Assembly (NCBI GenBank): GCA_031281985.1
Contig: JAITEO010000262.1
Coordinates: 1-6,743, forward strand
Length of the DNA stretch: 6,743 nucleotides
From: Zoogloeaceae bacterium
GTDB taxonomy: Bacteria; Pseudomonadota; Gammaproteobacteria; Burkholderiales; Rhodocyclaceae
Direction of reading: 5' to 3'
The translations under genes were made by a program, and so were the position numbers. The notes below the pieces were generated by a model. The model saw only the letters and a list, made by a program, of their open reading frames with translations. It was not told the origin of the DNA and did not search any database. Positions within the stretch are counted from its first letter, which is position 1. Every line of letters starts with the position of its first letter. Of this stretch, positions 6,663-6,743 are shown in pieces.

Positions 6663-6743
6663 AGGAAGACACGCAAAGAAAAGTTGAAAGACGATTTTTC
6701 CGTAATCTTACCGTCTGGAACCACCATCTGTCTCCCCTCCCCT
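6663..6743 (-). promoter_or_regulatory. Leader upstream of the RDD gene with an out-of-frame start signal
   Basis: On the minus strand, purine-rich GGGGAG lies 4 nt before an ATG at 6727, a good translation start signal. That frame runs through VVPDGKITEKSSFNFSLR and then continues into the RDD coding region in the wrong frame. Whether it is a leader peptide, the true RDD start separated by a frameshift, or chance cannot be settled from this window. No convincing -35/-10 pair is visible. Confidence 0.35.

Overview
The window is GC-rich, chromosome-like DNA with densely packed housekeeping genes. It most likely comes from a betaproteobacterium. The evidence is a DUF4124 periplasmic protein divergent from guaB, a single-PDZ DegS/HtrA-type protease divergent from a NIF3-family gene, and a small RDD membrane protein, all of which resemble betaproteobacterial homologues. 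This taxonomic call rests on recalled family resemblance, not on a search.

Layout. Positions 120-2960 carry three minus-strand genes in a row: guaB (IMP dehydrogenase), trpF (phosphoribosylanthranilate isomerase) and a secreted Sel1-repeat protein, with a probable terminator at 86-116. A short divergent control region (about 2961-3063) separates guaB from a plus-strand DUF4124 gene (3064-3528). A minus-strand DegS/HtrA-type protease (4022-5188) and a plus-strand NIF3-family gene (5199-5957) diverge with only 10 bp between their start codons. A minus-strand RDD-family membrane protein (6252-6662) closes the window.

The most striking content is non-coding. The two convergent gene pairs (DUF4124/protease and NIF3/RDD) are each separated by a copy of the same composite inverted-repeat element: copy A at 3535-4034 (500 bp) and copy B at 5964-6264 (301 bp), both in the same orientation. 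All four ends carry the motif CAAAAAGT-N8-ACTTTTTG preceded by CGT. Just inside each end is a hairpin; three of the four are perfect 15-bp stems flanked by A6 and T6, so they look like terminators that work in both directions. The cores hold copies of a GC-rich 24-bp palindrome beginning GTAGGGGCGC. Stem differences between copies are compensatory. In both copies the right end runs into the neighbouring minus-strand gene and supplies its last three codons and stop (Val-Lys-Lys-stop). The left end begins exactly 6 nt after the stop of the plus-strand gene. Copy A also contains a nested C/G-rich palindrome of about 140 bp. No transposase or other mobility gene is visible here.

The protein-coding genes are ordinary families. 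The repeat element and its relation to stop codons and convergent gene ends is the part that may be undescribed.
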